NCBI GenBank assembly: GCA_021202275.1
Contig: JAJQDI010000018.1
Coordinates: 62,001-126,000 of the forward strand
Direction: 5' to 3'
Origin: Bacteroides sp.
GTDB taxonomy: Bacteria > Bacteroidota > Bacteroidia > Bacteroidales > Bacteroidaceae
Length of the DNA stretch: 64,000 nucleotides
In this document: piece by piece, positions 1-8,319 of the stretch
How positions within the stretch are numbered: the stretch's first letter is position 1
Layout of the letters: every line of letters begins with the position of its first letter
Position numbers and translations under genes: made by a program
The notes under the pieces: generated by a model
Seen by the model: the letters and a program-made list of their open reading frames with translations, nothing else
Told to the model about the DNA's origin: nothing
Databases searched by the model: none

Positions 1-657
1 GTGATCTGGCGCTTTGACCCTCTTATTCTCACGAATGAAATCACACCAAAAACACTATTAACCCGTATCTGGCGCATAGGAAATGATCTGAAAGGTTATA
101 CAAATAAACTCGTTTTCAGTTTTGTAGATGTCACAGCATACCGCAAAGTACAAAACAATCTTATCAAAGAAACGAAAACTTTCACTAAAGAAAACTTATA
201 TATTGCTGAACCTAACCAGGAGCAAATACATGAAATCGCTGAAGGACTTGCAAAAATACGGGAAGCATGGATAAAAGATGGATGGAACATTTCAATGGCT
301 ACCTGTGCAGAAGAAATCGATTTGGATAGATATGGTATTGAACACAATCGTTGTATAGACGGAGAATTAATGAAACAACTCTTCTCTGACGATAACGACT
401 TAATTTATTATCTCAATTATGGCAGGTTAGCTGAAAAAACATTGTTCGGAGAGGATCTCAAAGTTTCGCTAAAGCCCATTCAGATGAAAGACAAAGGACA
501 AAGAAAAGTTTGTGGTTGCATGATCAGCAAAGATATAGGGATGTACAACACCTGCTCCCACTTCTGTGTCTACTGCTATGCCAATACCTCAAGAAAAGTA
601 GTAAGAGCCAATAAGGACAATCTTAATGATACCAGCGAAAGTCTGATCTTAAAATAA
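1..657 (+). CDS. DUF1848 family protein (5' end cut off by window)
   Basis: The readable frame runs from base 1 to a TAA at 655-657 and gives 218 residues. The GTG at base 1 is simply the window edge, so the true start lies outside. The diagnostic part is the C-terminal cysteine cluster: C171-G-C173, then SKDIGMYNTC (C185), HFC (C189) and YC (C192) followed by YAN. This is the signature of DUF1848 proteins, which are usually about 300 residues, so roughly the first quarter is missing. The cysteines suggest a metal or iron-sulfur site; the family's reaction is not known to me. A hairpin at 693-741 follows the gene. Confidence 0.8.
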   Translation: MIWRFDPLILTNEITPKTLLTRIWRIGNDLKGYTNKLVFSFVDVTAYRKVQNNLIKETKTFTKENLYIAEPNQEQIHEIAEGLAKIREAWIKDGWNISMATCAEEIDLDRYGIEHNRCIDGELMKQLFSDDNDLIYYLNYGRLAEKTLFGEDLKVSLKPIQMKDKGQRKVCGCMISKDIGMYNTCSHFCVYCYANTSRKVVRANKDNLNDTSESLILK

Positions 658-692
658 TATGTCTCCCACCTGGATACAGCAGATTCAGAACA

Positions 693-741
693 CCGTAGTC
701 TGATGAAATACATCCGGATTTTTTAATCGGAAAGACTACGG
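693..741. repeat. Inverted repeat downstream of DUF1848 gene
   Basis: CCGTAGTCT at 693-701 pairs perfectly with AGACTACGG at 733-741. A smaller inner stem, CCGGATT with AATCGG, lies in the loop. No T-run follows it, so it is not a classical terminator. It could be a 3' stabilising hairpin or a degenerate member of the CGTAG-type palindromes seen at 3.8, 5.4 and 11.2 kb. Confidence 0.4.
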
Positions 742-851
742 AATAGTAGCATAGTTTGTCCTATTTAAAACCGCTTTTGCTGACACTATTTGAAGGTTAG
801 CGGATAATGTATACCTATTGAATACTATACCTACATTTACCAACTCATACC

Positions 852-2925
852 ATGTCAAAATCCCCAATAAAAATCCCATCCGCATTAATTCAGGCAGCCA
901 GAGAGGAAAATTTAGTGCTGTTTGTAGGAGCCGGATTATCTTATAATTTTAAAAACACAAACGGAGTTGTTTTAAAAGGCTGGGATAATTTAGTAAACCA
1001 TATCGTCACACATCTACAGTCCATCCAGGGGATAGCCCCGCCACCAATCGACACAACTCAAACACCTCTTGAGATATTAGAAAAGATCGAGCCCTACACC
1101 CGAAAGTTTAAATCTGAAATCATCCAGGCAGTTAGTGATTTTTATACTCTTTCGGATGACAACGACTTTTCCCTACATAAATCCCTCTATAAATTATCAA
1201 AACTAATCATTACTACCAATTATGACAATGCCTTCGAATGGGCAGGAAAACCCTTCAAGCCTGATTTCAAAACCCTGGAAGATAAGTATCCGGTGCTGGA
1301 AGGTGACCATGAATCCCTATTATTCAAAGTACACGGCTCCTGCTGCGACAACAAGACCCATTTAATCATATTCCCACAGGACTATAAAGAACTATACGAA
1401 ACACAAATTCAGGATTCCGAACGGATCTTTTCCTATCTCCAGACTTTAATAATAACCAAATCCATATTATTCATTGGATATGGCATGGGAGATTTCCAGG
1501 TAAACAACATCTTTTTGATGGCAAAGAAATTACTGGGCAATAACAACCAATCGCATTTTATAATTACCAAAGACAATCTGCGGGATAACCTGGGCAGCTT
1601 TTTAGAAAGAATCCCCATACATGATTTTTCCGAAATACAACCCCTCATCAATCAGATCATCGAAGAGAAACAAAACAATAAACAAACATTCACTTTTACA
1701 GAAAAATTCCGGAGAATAAAAAAAGACATCCTCAATGATGTATTTGAGACCCATCCGGAAGCCCTTGCTATAAAATACTTTTTACAGGGCATGGATCTCC
1801 AGCATTATGGAAAATACAAAGAGGCCATTGAAAAATACAGATCAGCGATAAAACTAAATGATAAAAATAGTCAATACTATACCAATTGGGGAGCAGCCTT
1901 GTATAGCCTGGCGGTAAAGGACAACTACAATCAAAAACAACTGGAAGGATCATTCGATAAATTTGAAAAAGCCATCAAACTGGATCCCCATGACGACCGG
2001 GCACATCACAATTGGGGAATGGCACTATTTGAATTAGCAAAAATAAAAAATGATATGCACCTGTTTGAAAACAGTAGAAAGCAAATAGAAAAAGCCATTT
2101 CATTATCTCCCACAAATTATTTTTACTATAATAACCTGTCAACCATATACTATGAAATGGCACAACGTTATAAAAACAATTCCTGGTTTGAAGAATGTAT
2201 CCGTTTGTGTGAAAAGTTTTTAGCACTCAACACCGATTACCCGGAAGTATATTGCCGGAAGGGGTTAAGCTACTACTATATAGCTATCAGCAAACAAGAG
2301 GCCGGATTATTCAGAAAAAGTATCCGGGTCTATGCAGAAGGAATCCAAAAACATCCCGACAATCCCTATATACTAAACAACTGGGGCCTCTCACTCTACC
2401 AATTAGGAGTACTCGAAAACTCTGTTTCCATACTTAACAATAGTTGCGATAAATTTTCTGAGTTATCACAGATCACCCCGGACTACGAACAGGTTTATTA
2501 CAATTGGGGAAATTCCCTTTTTCAGGTAGCACTACTGAGCGACAACGTTTCTCTATTTGAAGAATCCCTGACAAAATATAAAAAAAGCAATCCGGATCAA
2601 CCCCGATAATTTCGAAACATATCTAAGCTATGGAGTTGCCCTTTTGCATTGGGGATCATTCAAAAAAGAAAATAATTACCTACAAAAAAGCATGGAGAAA
2701 TTCGAAAAAGCCTCCATTCTCCATTCCAGCGATCCTCAGATCTACTGTTTTTGGGGAATAGCCCTGTATGAATGGTGGATCACTGAAAATGACAATGATC
2801 TCCTTACAGCAGCCTTTAAAAAGCTCCAAACCGCCTACCAATTAGACCCTACTAATGAATATATATTGCATAATCTGGAAATAGCCCGTTCCAAACTTGT
2901 CACCCTTTCTCCGCCATCCTCATAA
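852..2925 (+). pseudogene. SIR2-domain/TPR protein, probable NADase-type defence protein, frameshifted
   Basis: The first frame (852-2609, 585 aa) has an N-terminal SIR2-like domain at about residues 15-260: FVGAGLS at 24-30 (nucleotide-binding loop), TNYD at 122-125, the catalytic-type histidine in KVHG (H161), and FIGYGMGD at 207-214. From about residue 300 it becomes a chain of TPR units (NWG...AL pattern). The frame stops at 2609 just after an A7 run (2580-2586). Removing one A restores the TPR consensus (KAIRINPDNFETYL...) and the frame continues to 2925, giving about 690 residues. SIR2-like NADases fused to sensor repeats are known in antiphage systems; that role is inferred here from domains and from the restriction-type operon nearby. 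The shift removes only about the last 105 residues, so a shortened protein could still fold. No other open frame competes on either strand. Confidence 0.8.
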
Positions 2926-2970
2926 ACTCCGATCCTGACGTCTCCTTACCTTATAAGCGTAGCTGATCTA

Positions 2971-3030
2971 CCTTAAGAGCGTGGGATAATTATTATATAT
3001 CAGTTGCCTCACGCTCTTAAGGCAGTTTTT
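2971..3030 (+). terminator. Long hairpin with T-run, possible terminator after SIR2-TPR gene
   Basis: CCTTAAGAGCGTG at 2971-2983 pairs perfectly with CACGCTCTTAAGG at 3010-3022, with a 26-base AT-rich loop, and TTTTT follows at 3026-3030. The loop is long for a terminator, so a repeat remnant is also possible. A second small hairpin, GTAGAG/CTCTAC, follows at 3031-3047. Confidence 0.5.
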
Positions 3031-3173
3031 GTAGAGCATAACTCTACGATATGGGGCGAAAAATAAATTTACATAAATATTCTTATCAAATATTGTATTT
3101 TATATTTATTTTTTACCTACATGTAGTATTACACGTGTAACCTAAGTATTAACTATTTAAAAATTTTCAATGT

Positions 3174-3650
3174 ATGAGTTTAAGGTATAGTTTGGCCGAG
3201 ATGCGCAACCCAATGCGGCCCGAAGAGCCAAAGAAGTTTTATGCCAAGTCGCAGGTGCGGGATGTAGTGAGCCTCAACCGGATTGCGGACGAGATATCGT
3301 ATGCGACGGCACTGACCGACGGGGATGTGCTGAATGTGCTGCGGGGATTGATCCGTAAAGTAAAGGAGCACCTGGCAGATGGTGATATAGTGGATCTGGA
3401 AGAGTTTGGAAAGTTTCAGTATCAGATCTCGAGCCGGGGAGCAGAAAGCAAGGAGAAGTTTACGCCCGCCAATATCCGTAAGGTGCGGTTGCAGTTTCGC
3501 CCTTGTGAGTTCCTGAAGCCCTCGCTGAAACACCTGAAGTTTGAGCGCGTATTGCCCGTGAAGACACGCAAGGCTGCTGAAAGCGGTGATGGCGACACCG
3601 GTGGTGATACGGGCGGTGGTAATGATGGTGGCGGCGGTATCCTGGGTTAA
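3174..3650 (+). CDS. HU-family histone-like DNA-binding protein with Gly-rich tail
   Basis: 158 residues. The body (about 1-125) matches the Bacteroidetes-specific HU-related family: an N-terminal extension ending near FYAKSQ, then ISYATALTDGDVLNVL..., and the LEEFGKFQ segment typical of the HU/IHF fold. Residues 138-158 are a low-complexity tail of Gly, Asp and Thr (GDTGGGNDGGGG) ending ILG. It probably binds DNA non-specifically as a nucleoid or surface-locus architectural protein. The gene is preceded by an AT-rich 120-base leader and followed by a terminator at 3722-3758. In Bacteroidales this family often sits with DUF4248 genes, as it does here (4900-5142). Confidence 0.85.
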   Translation: MSLRYSLAEMRNPMRPEEPKKFYAKSQVRDVVSLNRIADEISYATALTDGDVLNVLRGLIRKVKEHLADGDIVDLEEFGKFQYQISSRGAESKEKFTPANIRKVRLQFRPCEFLKPSLKHLKFERVLPVKTRKAAESGDGDTGGDTGGGNDGGGGILG

Positions 3651-3721
3651 GGGATAGCAATGTAGCTACAGGCTACGCCGCACGAAAGGTGTTTGTTCGC
3701 TGGTCCGGTTAGTTATAACAA

Positions 3722-3758
3722 GCGGGGATCTCTTTGGATAGGGATTCCCGCCTTTTTT
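3722..3758 (+). terminator. Rho-independent terminator after HU-like gene
   Basis: GCGGGGATC (3722-3730) pairs with GATTCCCGC (3743-3751) through eight Watson-Crick pairs and one G-T pair, and T6 follows at 3753-3758. It lies 72 bases after the stop codon. Confidence 0.75.
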
Positions 3759-3798
3759 GTTTTTCCTTGTTCGTTGGCCTTATTGCTATGGCTTAACT

Positions 3799-3965
3799 AT
3801 TGTTCAGCGTAGCTATTGTTCAGCGTAGCCTGTGGCTACGCTGTTTGTAAAGTGAGGCTTTGCCTCCTGTTGTGTGAAGCCGGAGCTTCCCGGTTACTTA
3901 CGACGTAGTTACAAGCTACGCCTATCATTGGTTTGTGACGTAGCGGGGACGCTACGCCGAACAAG
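3799..3965 (+). repeat. Composite GTAGC palindromic repeat, copy A1
   Basis: This holds two tandem TGTTCAGCGTAGC units, then the palindromes GCGTAGCCTGTGGCTACGC, GAGGCTTTGCCTC, a GAAGCCGGAGCTTC block, GACGTAGTTACAAGCTACG, and GACGTAGCGGGGACGCTACG. The same blocks occur in the same order on the other strand at 5302-5505. Together with the 3722-3758 terminator this accounts for the gene-free stretch 3651-4022. No coding signal is seen in it. Confidence 0.7.
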
Positions 3966-4022
3966 GGTTCGTAATTCATACCGTCTTTTTTATGAGTTGT
4001 TTTTTTGCAAATAAATATAGTA

Positions 4023-4433
4023 TCAGGTACTGGTAAACATTCCCAGGATAAGCTCTGCTATTATACAGGCAAATCCAACGACAAGACACAAGGCGCTGGT
4101 CCATAAATAATACCTTTTATGTCTCAACGCTTTTAGTTTATGACTTTTTATCTCTGCTGGTACCTCCAGTAATACTTTTCTTTCGTAGGGTAGAAGTCCG
4201 ATAAAAGCAATGATTAAACTTAAAAAGAATGAAAGTACAACAGCTATTTTTATAGAATTTGTCGTAAGAATTTCCTGAAAAATGAGCGATACTCCTAATA
4301 AAGCCGAACTAATGGTTATTTGCTGTTTAAGAATATCATTGGAAAGACGGATATTATTTTTTAAAGATTCTCTGCCCCAGTCCAAATAAAAAGTCTCCTC
4401 TTCTGTCGGAGGTCTTCCTTGCTGCTGTGCCAT
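4023..4433 (-). CDS. Small three-helix membrane protein of unknown function
   Basis: 136 residues. The N-terminus is hydrophilic and partly helical (about 1-38). Three hydrophobic segments follow at about 40-57, 63-81 and 108-131, with a basic linker (KSHKLKALRHKR) between the second and third. I do not recognise a named family. It lies one base downstream of the stop of the zinc-ribbon gene at 4435-4644 on the same strand, so the two are probably translated together. The helix-TM-TM-helix-TM plan resembles membrane effectors of small defence modules, but that is only a resemblance. Confidence 0.55.
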   Translation of the reverse strand: MAQQQGRPPTEEETFYLDWGRESLKNNIRLSNDILKQQITISSALLGVSLIFQEILTTNSIKIAVVLSFFLSLIIAFIGLLPYERKVLLEVPAEIKSHKLKALRHKRYYLWTSALCLVVGFACIIAELILGMFTST

Positions 4434-4434
4434 G

Positions 4435-4644
4435 TCAGAGGTATTTTATAGTTATTACATTGTTAACCCTGCATACAGGGTTACTGCAACTAATTGTCAC
4501 CTGTTTGGTCTTGTAAATCAACATTTCCATAAGAAGTTTACCCTTTTTTTCTTCGTCTATATAATCCGAAGGGTTGTAATACGTCACATGCTTACATTGA
4601 TAGCAGGAAAAACGGGGTCTGTTGTCGTTGGGGTTCTCTTCCAT
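4435..4644 (-). CDS. Small zinc-ribbon-like protein
   Basis: 69 residues with C14-x-x-C17 and C53-x4-C58, a spacing compatible with a zinc ribbon. It ends in TGA one base before the ATG of the membrane-protein gene, which suggests an operon. An overlapping frame on the opposite strand is less convincing because it lacks motifs. Function unknown. The 255 bases upstream (4645-4899) show no other gene. Confidence 0.45.
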   Translation of the reverse strand: MEENPNDNRPRFSCYQCKHVTYYNPSDYIDEEKKGKLLMEMLIYKTKQVTISCSNPVCRVNNVITIKYL

Positions 4645-4899
4645 ATTCTTATCATTTTTATTCTTTTATGTTGCGTCCGTTTGGGTGCCATATTATTTCG
4701 TTAAATTTAGGAAATATGTAGGATACAGGAAAATATTTGTCTATAAATATGACAAACAGCTAAACAAAATACGCAAATTGCTCCATATGGGATGTATGAT
4801 CTCTACCCATCTCTATCATTCAGCATAGAGCCTGGCCGGGCCTGGCAAAGTGCCTGTCCGTGTCCCAACCAGTAGCCTGTCCGAAAGCCCGCGAAGAGC

Positions 4900-5142
4900 T
4901 TAGTGAGGAACTCCAAAGTGCCTTACCAGTGTCTCCACTTGTAAAGGGGTAAACAAGCGGTTGCCCCTGCGCCATCCGGCACGGATCAGTTCGTCCTGCA
5001 AAGAGGGATGTAACCGGATCCACCTTTTCAGGCGTTTGGCAGCAGAAGTAGGTTTGATGTAGGGGCAATAGAAGGAAGCGAATTCCTGAAAGCCATAACT
5101 TTTTACAGTAAAAACAGAAGGAGGTGTTTTCATACCATTCAT
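4900..5142 (-). CDS. DUF4248 family protein
   Basis: 80 residues with the family pattern: a short start, VKSYGFQEFASFYCP near 13-27, then SAAKRLKRWI, HPSLQDELIRAG, and a C-terminal RLFTPLQVETLVRHFG. The arrangement looks like a small helical DNA-binding or adaptor protein, but no function is established to my knowledge. A second ATG at codon 4 (5133) could also be the start. DUF4248 genes commonly accompany HU-like genes in Bacteroidales, and one is present at 3174-3650. The gene sits between the two inverted GTAGC repeats. Confidence 0.8.
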   Translation of the reverse strand: MNGMKTPPSVFTVKSYGFQEFASFYCPYIKPTSAAKRLKRWIRLHPSLQDELIRAGWRRGNRLFTPLQVETLVRHFGVPH

Positions 5143-5301
5143 AAGGGTTATAAGGTTTTGGATTAAATAGTAATAGACTTAAATATACATCACGGAAAGG
5201 GGCGTTTGCAACTATTTAAACAGTTTTTAATATCCGCCGGAAATGTCCCACTGGCATACCTCCCACAATTCATAAACTTTAACCAAAAACGGTTATTTTC
5301 T

Positions 5302-5505
5302 TCGTTCGGCGTAGCGTCATCGCCACGTCGTTAGCAACCGTCGTTCGGAGTAGCTTGCAGCTACGTCGCAAGCAACCGTGAAATTCCGGCTTCACATACC
5401 GGGAGGCAAAGCCTCAAACAGACCAGACAGCGTAGCCACAGACTACGCTGAACAAAGCTGAAGAAAAAGGACTATGCTGAACAAAGGGACTACGCTGAGC
5501 AAAGG
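5302..5505 (-). repeat. Composite GTAGC palindromic repeat, copy A2 (inverted relative to A1)
   Basis: Read on the minus strand it repeats the order of copy A1: TTCAGCGTAG units, CGTAGTCTGTGGCTACGCTG, GAGGCTTTGCCTC, a TGTGAAGCCGGAA block, GACGTAGCTGCAAGCTAC, then GACGCTACGCCGAAC. Copies A1 and A2 face each other across about 1.3 kb that holds three small genes. It fills most of the gene-free stretch 5143-5568. Confidence 0.7.
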
Positions 5506-5632
5506 TTCAACCGGAAAACACCATCCAAAGCACGCTGACTGCTGTTTCTCCTCCGGAGAAGCCACGGGTTACTCTTCATCGGGGTTCAGGGCCCGGATCA
5601 GGGGAATTTTCAGAAAGTTGCAGTCGTAGAAT

Positions 5633-6622
5633 TTACTTTTTTTGCAGATCCTGTATGTATTCGGCAGCGCTTTTTCCATGGATCATTTGGGCCAAGTATT
5701 GCTCTTCGTAAAAGTTGCTGAGAGATTCGGAGCAGTAGTAGCCTTTGTATCTCTCCTCTATGCCGTAGAGGCGTTGCCAGTTCTTTACCTCGTCGGGATG
5801 GGTGGGGCTTTCTATTTGGAGCGTGAAGTCACGCAGTTTAATCTTTTTCACCAGGCAGCCGGGAGACAGGGAGAGTGAGATCCGGATATCGGGGGGATCT
5901 TTGCGGAAGGGATAGAAAGCCTTTGTGCGCCTTTCCCGACGGGGTTGACCCGCTCGCTGCGGGTTGTAATGGAGGGTGTCCTGTGTATGTTTATAGGAGG
6001 AGTTACAGTGGTAACAGGCCGGAACGAGATTTCTGAAGTTGACCGCCACAAAAGGGTATTTATCTCTGGGCAGATAATGGTCAAATGCATCGCGTGGCGC
6101 GTTATATGCATTCAAAACAGGAGTCAATCCACAGCATTTACATACGTCGGTACGGCCCATTATAAATTTATAATAGGCATTCAATTTGCCATATGTATGA
6201 GTAAACGGAGCCCGGTCCATTACCTCGTTGTATAAATGTTTGCAGAGGATCTTGATGTGGGTAGTGAGGGTTTTCTCCGGATTGTCTATTTTTTCAAGGT
6301 CGCTATACAAAACCGGCTCCGCTTCTCCCTTGCAAAGTTCCTCGATACGGTTGTTCAGCACCACGGCTCTCCGGAGGGTTTTGATGCTTTCGGGCGGCAG
6401 GTCACGCGCAACTTCGTAGATGGTACAGAGTGGATCTTTTATATATTCCTGATTTACCTCTTCCAGAATAGGATTGTATTTGGGAGCTACCAACCCGAAG
6501 GGAAAAGTGGGATACCGGCTCTTTAGTTTGGGAGCTCTGCAAATGATTTCCAGAAAGACATGGTTTACAAATGACTGGAATCGCTGTATCTTATGTTGTT
6601 TATAGAGAAAAGGTCTTAGCAT
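5633..6622 (-). CDS. HNH endonuclease, partner of the AAA ATPase; C-terminus frameshifted
   Basis: 329 residues as read. The nuclease centre is C161-x-x-C164, then FDHYLP (D181, H182), NLVPAC (N198, C203), HCN (C206, N207) and K211: an HNH/treble-clef fold with a structural zinc. It is the last gene of hsdM-hsdS-ATPase-HNH. Its ATG overlaps the original stop of the ATPase gene (ATGCTAA). The reading frame ends within an A7 run (5637-5643 on the plus strand as T7). Dropping one A lets the frame continue as KSKFYDCNFLKIPL... to a TAA at 5569-5571, giving about 350 residues. This tail looks like real coding sequence. An ATPase-HNH pair recalls the Septu PtuA-PtuB arrangement; cleavage of foreign nucleic acid is inferred. 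Confidence 0.8.
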   Translation of the reverse strand: MLRPFLYKQHKIQRFQSFVNHVFLEIICRAPKLKSRYPTFPFGLVAPKYNPILEEVNQEYIKDPLCTIYEVARDLPPESIKTLRRAVVLNNRIEELCKGEAEPVLYSDLEKIDNPEKTLTTHIKILCKHLYNEVMDRAPFTHTYGKLNAYYKFIMGRTDVCKCCGLTPVLNAYNAPRDAFDHYLPRDKYPFVAVNFRNLVPACYHCNSSYKHTQDTLHYNPQRAGQPRRERRTKAFYPFRKDPPDIRISLSLSPGCLVKKIKLRDFTLQIESPTHPDEVKNWQRLYGIEERYKGYYCSESLSNFYEEQYLAQMIHGKSAAEYIQDLQKK

Positions 6623-6705
6623 TTCTTTGAGTCGTTTGTGAATTGACTGATCAGCATCAATTTCTCGATGGAGTCGCCCAGCACCAGATTGATCTCGTCG
6701 ATCAA

Positions 6706-8319
6706 CTACTCCAGGGGTACACCGGACTTGAGCAGGTTACGGTATTTTTCGACCTTTACCTGGGCATACTCCCCGATCGTCTTCTCCTGCTTGAATACAC
6801 GGGCTGTCAGCAGGTTGACCGACATGCCATAGGTGTTCCAACCCTTTTGCCAGGCCTTGGCAACGGTGGCTTTTCCCTGTCCGTCTTTTTCAAAAATGAG
6901 CACTTTCTCCGGGCGGCAATCCGAGAGGATAAAAGGAGAATGGGAAGTGAGCACGATCTCCTTCTGAAGGTTGTTGCCCCCTCCTGCGTCAATACTTTCA
7001 TCCAGGATCTGGATAAACCGCGACCGCCAGCCGGGATTGAAATGAGTCTCCGGTTCGTCGAGCAGCAACAGCGTACGTTCTTCTTTCAACATCAGGCACA
7101 TGCCCATGGTGTGCAGGAACTGGTGTTCGCCGTCGGAAAACTCTTTCAATAGTAACTCTTTGGGTGGCTCTCCGGCACGCACCTCCTTCAGGATCAGGAA
7201 ATCGAGGAAGTGAAATACATCCTGTTGCGGATCAGGCTGAGGGAGTTTTCCCTGTGTGTAGATGCCTTTGGATTGGTACACTTCCCGCTTCATGGTTTCG
7301 TCGAGGAAGCAGGCATTCAGTTCGTATAGCATCTGAAAGAAACGGAAACAGTCAAAAGAGTTGCGGAAAAGCTTACGGAAAGCTGTCCGGGTTTCCTTAT
7401 TGACGAGGAAATCGAGTGTAAGGACCGTCATCTCTTTCCGCGGGTCTTCAAACCAACAGGTGGCGCTCTTTTTTATCTCTTCCAGCAACGACGCGATATG
7501 GGCTGTAACAGGGGCTGTTTCCGGACTTGTGGCCGGAAGGTTGGCCATCAGCTGCACATTGATATTCATGCGAAAGCTGACAATATCCAGCAGTTTGAGC
7601 TCGCGTATGAGGAATTGCAGGGTCGATCCCTGTTCTTCAAACAGCAGGCAGCTTAGCAGCACGGCCTGGCTCATGCCTTCGTCTATGTAGATCAGGCTGT
7701 TTTCGGGCCTCTCGTAGCGGTATTTGGAAAAATAATCCTGACGGTATTTATCGTAATTGATCAGGCGGCTTTTCAGGAATGGGATGCTGAGTATTTCGTT
7801 TTCGCCGGAAGAGTAGCCAATCACAATATCGGGCAGGTAGGCCTTTCCGGGAGCGGCTTTGGGAAATCCGTTCTCTTCGTATGGCTTCAGAGAGATCTCC
7901 TCATAATCCATCGCATCGCCTGTAAAAGGTTTGACCTGCATCCGCGGAGGACACCCCTCTTCTTTCGTGATCAATACGCGGTCAAAATTCTCTACGGCCG
8001 GTCTCTCCCCGCTACGCTGGATCAGGTATTCGAGCGTAAAGGCACAGGGATGGCACTGAGCCGGATCGAAGGTTTTAAAACTTTGGGGACGAAACCGCGC
8101 CACGCAACATTCGAGATGGAAAAAGATGGCGGCCAGGGCTTCGAGCACATTGGATTTACCTGTTCCATTGAGTCCGGCCAGACAGAAAGGGTTGAAGGCA
8201 TCCAGTGCCTCCGGAGATTCTTCCTGCGGCAGGCGGAACACGACTTCAAAACCGGGATAGAGGCTGCGGAATTGTTTGTCTGCAGCCATTTTTCCTATAG
8301 TAAACCGGATTAATTTCAT
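6706..8319 (-). CDS. Restriction-system-associated AAA/ABC-type ATPase, premature amber stop near C-terminus
   Basis: 537 residues as read. Walker A GLNGTGKS is at 49-56, an FSDGEHQFL signature-like segment precedes Walker B, Walker B LLLLDEPE ends at 424, and an H-loop TSHSPF has H460. These are features of the AAA_15/ABC-like ATPases that drive nucleases. The ATG overlaps the hsdS stop (ATGA). The frame ends at TAG 6706-6708, yet the same frame stays open for 29 further codons (LIDEINLVLGDSIEK...) to TAA 6616-6618, which overlaps the HNH ATG. The natural product was therefore probably about 567 residues. It likely senses target or modification state through HsdM/HsdS and licenses the HNH nuclease; this is inference from gene order. 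Confidence 0.8.
   Translation of the reverse strand: MKLIRFTIGKMAADKQFRSLYPGFEVVFRLPQEESPEALDAFNPFCLAGLNGTGKSNVLEALAAIFFHLECCVARFRPQSFKTFDPAQCHPCAFTLEYLIQRSGERPAVENFDRVLITKEEGCPPRMQVKPFTGDAMDYEEISLKPYEENGFPKAAPGKAYLPDIVIGYSSGENEILSIPFLKSRLINYDKYRQDYFSKYRYERPENSLIYIDEGMSQAVLLSCLLFEEQGSTLQFLIRELKLLDIVSFRMNINVQLMANLPATSPETAPVTAHIASLLEEIKKSATCWFEDPRKEMTVLTLDFLVNKETRTAFRKLFRNSFDCFRFFQMLYELNACFLDETMKREVYQSKGIYTQGKLPQPDPQQDVFHFLDFLILKEVRAGEPPKELLLKEFSDGEHQFLHTMGMCLMLKEERTLLLLDEPETHFNPGWRSRFIQILDESIDAGGGNNLQKEIVLTSHSPFILSDCRPEKVLIFEKDGQGKATVAKAWQKGWNTYGMSVNLLTARVFKQEKTIGEYAQVKVEKYRNLLKSGVPLE

Noticed and set aside
4432..4704. Plus-strand 90-codon frame opposite the zinc-ribbon gene
   Set aside because: It has no motifs, while the minus strand has paired cysteines and tight coupling to a membrane-protein gene.
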